NCBI RefSeq assembly: GCF_900102175.1
Contig: NZ_FNKN01000002.1
Location: forward strand, 496,001 to 560,000
Direction: 5' to 3'
DNA from: Microbacterium sp. cf332
GTDB lineage: Bacteria; Actinomycetota; Actinomycetes; Actinomycetales; Microbacteriaceae
Length of the DNA stretch: 64,000 nt
The translations under genes were made by a program, and so were the position numbers. The notes under the pieces were generated by a model that searched no databases, was not told where the DNA came from, and was given only the letters and a program-made list of their open reading frames with translations. Of this stretch, positions 59,027 through 64,000 are shown one piece after another; within the stretch, counting starts at the first letter, position 1; every line of letters begins with the position of its first letter.

Positions 59027-60439
59027 TCACGGGGCGAGGGCGGGATGGGGTGGCGTCGCGTCGCCGCGGAGCGCGGGATGCAGCGCGGCCGCGAGCGACA
59101 GGGCGCTCGCGAGGGCGCAGACCGCGACCGCGGCCTGCAGCGAACCGGCCGTCGCCTGGCCGCCGGCGGTCAGCAGGATGCCGGTCGTCAGCGCCACCAG
59201 GAACGTCGCCGCCAGCCGCTGCGTCAGCTGCAGGAAGGATGCGGCGACACCGTGCAGTCGCGTCGACGCGAACGACAGCGTGAGCGCGCGGATCGGCGGC
59301 TCGACCAGCCCGCCGGCGAACCCGAGACCGATCTGCGCCGCGGCCGCGATCACGAGCAGCGGGCCGTCGTCGACGAGCGGTGCGCTGACCGCGATCGTCG
59401 CGAGCAGCAGGAGCTGGATCGTCAGCCCGAGCGCCACGGCCGTCGCGCCGATCCTCGCGAACACGCGCTGGCTCAGCAGGGAGGCCACGAGTCTGGCCAC
59501 CGCCCCCGGCGCGAAGAGCAGGGCGATCGCGATCGGTGTGAGCCCGGGCTGCTGCAGGAAGTACAGGGTCACCGCCGATGCGAAGGCCATACCGCTCCCG
59601 AACCACAGCAGGGCCGACACGTTGCCCGCGACGAATCCGCTCGAGCGCACGAGTGCCGGCGCGAACAGCGGGAGACGTCCCCGCCGGGCGTAGTGACGCT
59701 CCCACCCGATCAGGGCCAGGGTCAGCACGCCGGCGGCGGCCGCGACCCCCATCCCGGCGACGCCCGACAGGCCCGGCTCGACGACCGGCAGGGTGGCTGC
59801 CACGACGATCGCGCAGAGCAGAGCGATGCCGGGCAGGTCCAAGGCGACTCGGCGCCTCTCGGGGCGTGCCTCGCGGATCGGCCCGGGAAGCCCGCGCGCC
59901 CCGAGCGCGAGCGCCGCGATCACGAACGGCAGGGGCATCAGCAGCACGATGCGCCAAGCGCCGCCCGGCGGTGCGGCATCCGATACGAGAGCCGCCGCGA
60001 CCGGCCCGAGCAGTCCCGCGAAGGCCCCGGTCGCCGTGTAGGCACCGAGGGCGCGCAAGCGGGCGGAGCCGGTGAACAGGTCCTGGACGGTGCCCAGCAC
60101 CTGCGCACTGATGACACCCGCACCCAGGCCCTGGACGAAGCGGGCCGCCACCAACAGCCCGATCGATGGAGCCGTCACCGCCACGAGCCCGCCGACCAGG
60201 AAGACCGCCAGGCCGAGCACGAACAGCCGGCGCCGCCCGTACACGTCGCCCAGTCGGCCCGAGGGAATCAGCCCCAGGCCGAAGGTGAGGGAGAACGACG
60301 CGAGCAGCCACTGCACGCCGGCGGTCGACGCGTCGAGGGATGCCGCGACATCCGGCGCCGCGTACGTGATGACGGTCGCGTCGAACAGCGTCGCGAAGCC
60401 GGCCGCCAGGCACGCCCACAGCGCCGCCCGGGAACTCAC
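59027..60439 (-). CDS. MFS transporter, 14-helix drug-resistance type
   Basis: 470 residues with about 13-14 membrane segments. DHA2 marks: FDATVITYAAPDVAASLDAS first loop and GRLGDVYGRRRLFVLGL. Likely effluxes a small molecule. GTG 60439 overlaps the LLM-oxidoreductase stop (GTGA). Last gene of the minus-strand operon entering the window at its right edge. Confidence 0.88.
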   Translation of the reverse strand: MSSRAALWACLAAGFATLFDATVITYAAPDVAASLDASTAGVQWLLASFSLTFGLGLIPSGRLGDVYGRRRLFVLGLAVFLVGGLVAVTAPSIGLLVAARFVQGLGAGVISAQVLGTVQDLFTGSARLRALGAYTATGAFAGLLGPVAAALVSDAAPPGGAWRIVLLMPLPFVIAALALGARGLPGPIREARPERRRVALDLPGIALLCAIVVAATLPVVEPGLSGVAGMGVAAAAGVLTLALIGWERHYARRGRLPLFAPALVRSSGFVAGNVSALLWFGSGMAFASAVTLYFLQQPGLTPIAIALLFAPGAVARLVASLLSQRVFARIGATAVALGLTIQLLLLATIAVSAPLVDDGPLLVIAAAAQIGLGFAGGLVEPPIRALTLSFASTRLHGVAASFLQLTQRLAATFLVALTTGILLTAGGQATAGSLQAAVAVCALASALSLAAALHPALRGDATPPHPALAP

Positions 60440-61539
60440 GCGGGCACGGCCACCTGGTCGGCGGCGGCGGCCCGCGCCCGATCCGCGGCGGGGTCGCGCT
60501 CGGTCCACAGGTCTGTCGGCAGCTCGCGCCGAAGCACCGGGGCGACCTCTGTGGCGAAGCGATGCAGGATCTCCAGCTGGCGCGGGAAGGGCACCGTCGT
60601 AGGCAGGCTGATTGACTGCAGGTCGTGCCCCAGCCGACCGTGGAAACGTGCGATCTTGTCGATCACCTGCTGCGGCGTGCCGACGAGGGCCGGCCCGTCG
60701 GCGACGGCGTGCTCGATGTCGCGGAACGGGGTGTTGTTGCCCGGTACGTTCGTCGCGGCGACGAGCGCGTTGTACACCGGGCCGTAGGCCGCGACGGCCT
60801 CCTGGGTGGTGTCGGCGATGAAGAGCGCGCCCGACCCGGCGCCGACGAAGGCGCCGCGGGGATCGTGCCCGTGCCGGGCGAACTCGGCGCGGTAGTGGTC
60901 GACGAGCACGCCGTAGTTCTCGAGCGGTTGGATGGCGTTCGCGCTGAACAGCGGATCGCCGTACTGCGCGGCCAGCGCCGCCGAGAACAGGGTGGTCGCC
61001 GAGCCGTGCCAGACCCGCGGCGCACCGGCGAACGGGCGGGGGAGCGTCGTGACTTCCGTCAGCGGTCGCGTGTAGGGCGAGCCCGCCCACGACACGCCCT
61101 CGTGGCGCCAGAGGGTGCGCAGGAGCGCGTACTTGTCGGCCAGCAGCTCCCACTGATCGTCGATGTCGAGTCCGAACAGCGGGAACTGCGCGACCTCGTT
61201 CCCCTTTCCGATCGTGATGTCCAGGCGGCCGCGCGAGAGCTGATCGATCGTCGCGTAATCCTCGGCGACCCGAACGGGATCGAGGACCGACAGCACGGTG
61301 ACGCCCGAGTTGAGGCGGATGCGGCTGGTGCGCGCCGCGATCGCCGCGAGCAGCACGGTCGGCGAGGACGAGATGAAGTGGCCCGCGTGGCGTTCGCCCA
61401 CGGCGACGGCGTCGAGCCCCCATTCCTCTGCCCGGACCGCCTGCTCGACGGTCTCGGCGAACCGGTCGGCCGGCGACACCTGGTGGCCGGTGACGGGATC
61501 GGGGCGGTAGGGCACGATGTCGAGCAGCTGGAACCTCAT
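60436..61539 (-). CDS. LLM-class flavin-dependent oxidoreductase
   Basis: 367 residues of the luciferase-like monooxygenase fold: GLDAVAVGERHAGHFISSSPTVLLAAIAART, SRGRLDITIGKGNE, and a late VGTPQQVIDKI. It would use FMNH2 or F420H2; which one cannot be told. Overlaps both neighbours by 4 bp, so it works with the DUF1684 protein and the MFS exporter in one translational unit. Confidence 0.9.
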   Translation of the reverse strand: MRFQLLDIVPYRPDPVTGHQVSPADRFAETVEQAVRAEEWGLDAVAVGERHAGHFISSSPTVLLAAIAARTSRIRLNSGVTVLSVLDPVRVAEDYATIDQLSRGRLDITIGKGNEVAQFPLFGLDIDDQWELLADKYALLRTLWRHEGVSWAGSPYTRPLTEVTTLPRPFAGAPRVWHGSATTLFSAALAAQYGDPLFSANAIQPLENYGVLVDHYRAEFARHGHDPRGAFVGAGSGALFIADTTQEAVAAYGPVYNALVAATNVPGNNTPFRDIEHAVADGPALVGTPQQVIDKIARFHGRLGHDLQSISLPTTVPFPRQLEILHRFATEVAPVLRRELPTDLWTERDPAADRARAAAADQVAVPA

Positions 61540-62411
61540 CGCGACACCTCAGCGACGGCGCTCACGCGGGCCAGCGGCGTCTTCTCGCCCGCCTCGATGC
61601 CGATCGGCAACCGGTTCTCCGCCGGCGGCAGGGGGCACGTCGCGTGGTCGGTGTAGGCGCACGGCAGGTTCACGGCGCGGTTGAAGTCGATGACCGTCGA
61701 GCCGTCGGCGTCGGGCGCCGCGACCGAGACCGACCGGTTGGCGGCATAGGTCGTGAGTCCGCTCGTCGCGTCGGTGAACAGGACGAGCAGGCTTCCCGGC
61801 TCGGCATGCCCCGGGAAAGCGGTTAGCGAGAACGTCTCACTGCGCCACTCGAACTCCAGCACGCCCGGAGCGTCGTACACGTGGGTGAGCCCGTCGACGG
61901 CCGCGCCCACCGTGGTCGGACGGGGCTCGTCGAACGCCCGGAACCGCGCCGCGACCCGCCAGCGCGGATTGGGAACGTACGTGGGTGTGCCGGTGTACGA
62001 CGCCAGGAAGGGATGGTCGGGGCGCCGCGGACGCACGATCGTGTGACCGCCCCGCTGCGCGAGCTCGATCACCCCGGTGACGTCGCCGTCGACGAAGCCG
62101 AGGTTCACGCCGCCGCGCTCGGGGATCTCACCGAAGGCGTGCTCGCCGCGCAGCGTCTCGCCGTCGAGCTCGAGCGTCTCGCCGTCTGCCAGGCTCACGA
62201 CCGGCCCGCCCGGTCCGAGCGTCCACGTGCCGGGTGCGTCGGGCAGCGTGACGGCGGCATCGCCGAGCCAGTGCAGCCCCGTCACCGCGAGGAAGCCGTG
62301 GGGGTCGGCCCGCCGCGCCTCGTGCTCGCGGTGCCAGGTCTCCCAGTCGCGACCGAAGGCCGCGCGGTCGATCGTGCCGCCGGGGATGCGGTCATCGGTC
62401 GTCGTGCTCAT
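61536..62411 (-). CDS. DUF1684 protein
   Basis: 291 residues. Family marks: FLAVTGLHWL, PNPRWRVAARFRAFDEPR and the C-terminal DFNRAVNLPCAYTDHATCPLPPAENRLPIGIEAGEK, which is the most conserved part of DUF1684. Biochemical role unknown. Overlaps neighbours on both sides by ATGA. Confidence 0.87.
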   Translation of the reverse strand: MSTTTDDRIPGGTIDRAAFGRDWETWHREHEARRADPHGFLAVTGLHWLGDAAVTLPDAPGTWTLGPGGPVVSLADGETLELDGETLRGEHAFGEIPERGGVNLGFVDGDVTGVIELAQRGGHTIVRPRRPDHPFLASYTGTPTYVPNPRWRVAARFRAFDEPRPTTVGAAVDGLTHVYDAPGVLEFEWRSETFSLTAFPGHAEPGSLLVLFTDATSGLTTYAANRSVSVAAPDADGSTVIDFNRAVNLPCAYTDHATCPLPPAENRLPIGIEAGEKTPLARVSAVAEVSR

Positions 62412-63751
62412 GTGTTCTCCTGATCGTGGAAGGTGCGCACGACGTGGTCGAGCGCGTGGACGGTGAGGTCGAGCGAGGCGAGGTCGATGCGCTCGTTGTG
62501 GCCGTGGAACAGCCGGCGGAAGGTGCCGTAGTCCCAGCGTTCGCTGAGCACCCCGAACCCGTAGGCCGGAATGCCGCGCCGCCGGTAGAACCGGCCGTCG
62601 GTGCCGCCGATGCCGAGCATCGGAAGCAGCTCCGCCTGCGGGTAGGCCCGGCGCACGGCGCTGCCGAGCGCGGCGAACAGCGGGGTGTCGGTCGGCGAGA
62701 TCGTCGACTCGCCGAACCAGTCGCCCTCGATCTCGATGTGCTCGAGCAGGTCACCGAGCGCCTCACGCAGGTAGCCGTGCACGTCGTCGGGTGTCACGCC
62801 CGGCAGGATCCGGATGTCGAGCTGCACGGTCGCCTCGCCGGGGATGACGTTCGCCTTGTCGCCCGCGCGGACCACGTTGGGCGAGATGGTCGTGTGGGTC
62901 GAGGCGTGTGCGAATCCGTTCAGCTCGCCGAGCGCGTCGACGCCGTCGAAGAACCGGGCAGGGTCGGTCACCGCCGCGCCGACGTCGGGGTCGAGGTCGA
63001 GGGCATCGGCATACGCGCGCCACTGCGGGGTGATGACCGTCGGACCGCGGAAGCGCGCGAGCCGCGTCACCGCCTCCGCTGCGATCACGCCGGCGTTGCG
63101 GGTCCCCCACGGCGCGGATCCGTGCCCCGGCACGCCCCGCGCCCGCAGCAGGCGGCCGGCTCCGCCCTTCTCTCCCACCATGACTCCGAGCGACGGTGTC
63201 GAGCCGGCGTGCGCGCCGCCCGACTCGGTCAGGACGTAGTCGGCGTCGATGAGGTCGAGCCGGTGCTCGGTGAGCCAGCCGACACCGAACCTGCTGCCGC
63301 TCTCCTCGTCGGCCACGGCCGCGAACACGAGGTCGCCGCGCGGTCGGAAGCCGCTCGTCGCGATCGCCCGGGTGACGACGGCGTAGGCCGCGGTGAGGTT
63401 GAGCATGTCGATCGCTCCGCGTCCCCACAGCACACCGTCGACGATCTCGGCTCCGAACGGATCACGCTCCCAGCCGGCCGGCTCGACGGGCACGACATCC
63501 GTGTGGCCGACGAGCGCGAGCGACGGAGCGCCGCGGTCGGTGCCCTCGATCCGGACGATCAGCGACTGACGTCCCGGATGCGGTTCGACGACGACGCCTT
63601 CGACGCCGGAGCCGGCGAAGAACTCCTGCAGCGTGCGCACCTGGCGCCACTCCTGCCCCGAGTCGGGGGTGCCGTCGTTGACCGCGGCGTTGCGGATCAG
63701 CTGCTGCAGCAGCTCGGTCGTCTGCTCGGCGAGCCCCGGTGCTCCGCTCAT
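62408..63751 (-). CDS. M20-family peptidase
   Basis: 447 residues. Metal-site segments [40 protein letters not shown] and the late [21 protein letters not shown]. Immediately upstream on the same strand is a peptide-type ABC ATPase, so it probably hydrolyses an imported peptide or acylated amino acid. ATG 63751 overlaps the ATPase stop by ATGA. Confidence 0.9.
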   Translation of the reverse strand: MSGAPGLAEQTTELLQQLIRNAAVNDGTPDSGQEWRQVRTLQEFFAGSGVEGVVVEPHPGRQSLIVRIEGTDRGAPSLALVGHTDVVPVEPAGWERDPFGAEIVDGVLWGRGAIDMLNLTAAYAVVTRAIATSGFRPRGDLVFAAVADEESGSRFGVGWLTEHRLDLIDADYVLTESGGAHAGSTPSLGVMVGEKGGAGRLLRARGVPGHGSAPWGTRNAGVIAAEAVTRLARFRGPTVITPQWRAYADALDLDPDVGAAVTDPARFFDGVDALGELNGFAHASTHTTISPNVVRAGDKANVIPGEATVQLDIRILPGVTPDDVHGYLREALGDLLEHIEIEGDWFGESTISPTDTPLFAALGSAVRRAYPQAELLPMLGIGGTDGRFYRRRGIPAYGFGVLSERWDYGTFRRLFHGHNERIDLASLDLTVHALDHVVRTFHDQENT

Positions 63752-64000
63752 GCGACGGCCTCTCGTGCGCGTCCGGGGATGGCGTTGATCAGGCGGCGCG
63801 TGTACTCCTCGCGCGGGTACGTCAGCACCGTGGCGGTCGCCCCCTGCTCGACGACGCGCCCCTTCTGCATCACCGCGACGCGGTCCGAGATCTCGCGCAC
63901 GACCGCGAGATCGTGGCTGATGAAGAGGTACGACACCCCGAGCTGCTGCTGCAGCTCGACGAGAAGGTCGAGGATCTGCGCCTGCACCGACACGTCAAGG
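63748..64000 (-). CDS. peptide/nickel-type ABC transporter ATPase, C-terminal fragment
   Basis: The frame runs off the window's right edge; about 83 residues are visible. [43 protein letters not shown] and the final [11 protein letters not shown] are typical of the DppF/OppF class. It ends one of the importer's ATPases and overlaps the M20 peptidase gene. Confidence 0.88.
   Translation of the reverse strand, partial: LDVSVQAQILDLLVELQQQLGVSYLFISHDLAVVREISDRVAVMQKGRVVEQGATATVLTYPREEYTRRLINAIPGRAREAVA

Overview
The window is about 70% GC, densely coded and full of 4-bp ATGA/GTGA gene overlaps. Several start codons sit 6-7 nt after a TANNNT -10 box with no Shine-Dalgarno sequence (leaderless type). 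DUF222/HNH and FBP-type zinc-finger genes, MetNIQ and many lipoprotein-dependent ABC importers fit a high-GC actinobacterium, most likely of the Microbacteriaceae (Microbacterium-like). That assignment rests on gene content and composition only. No rRNA, tRNA, CRISPR array, prophage or insertion sequence was recognised.

Layout. 1-7.1 kb: end of a GH38 alpha-mannosidase, a GH36 alpha-galactosidase, then a beta-glucoside operon (licT-type antiterminator, PTS EIIBCA, GH1 phospho-beta-glucosidase) preceded by a promoter and an RNA antiterminator (RAT) element. 7.1-13.8 kb: argG, the metNIQ methionine importer, an MFS exporter and an AraC regulator. 13.8-20.1 kb: a five-gene operon with an NMT1/THI5-like binding protein, a stand-alone 5-formyl-THF cycloligase-like (COG0212-type) protein, an ABC ATPase, a fused double permease and a GntR regulator fused to a second cycloligase-like domain. 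An adenine/adenosine deaminase is divergent to it. This is the most promising little-described system here. 20.1-24.9 kb: small housekeeping and accessory genes, including a putative EF-G-binding zinc-finger gene with a long structured leader.

24.9-35.3 kb: an eight-gene operon with a PotABCD-like importer, an amidinotransferase-fold enzyme, an M20 carbamoylase/amidohydrolase, a ThDP enzyme and a 2-hydroxyacid dehydrogenase. It is divergent from a PucR-type activator, with two perfect palindromes between them. I infer uptake and breakdown of a guanidino or ureido compound. 35.3-40.4 kb: amidohydrolase, two sugar-phosphate-isomerase-like TIM barrels, a pyranose-2-oxidase-like flavoenzyme and a TetR regulator, plausibly glycoside/3-keto-sugar catabolism. 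40.4-47.8 kb: an XRE regulator divergent from a methionine aminopeptidase, M20 peptidase, GNAT, a DUF222/HNH gene broken by one in-frame TAG, an oxidoreductase and a LysE exporter.

47.8-53.1 kb: LacI regulator divergent from a ChvE/GguAB-type multiple-sugar ABC importer, ending in a strong hairpin. 53.2-59 kb: a polar amino-acid-type ABC importer, a double-GNAT protein and a membrane-anchored molybdopterin oxidoreductase. 59-64 kb: a tightly overlapping minus-strand operon (peptide-type ABC ATPase cut by the window end, M20 peptidase, DUF1684, LLM flavin oxidoreductase, MFS). Overall the region is a string of uptake-plus-catabolism modules, most with their own local regulator.
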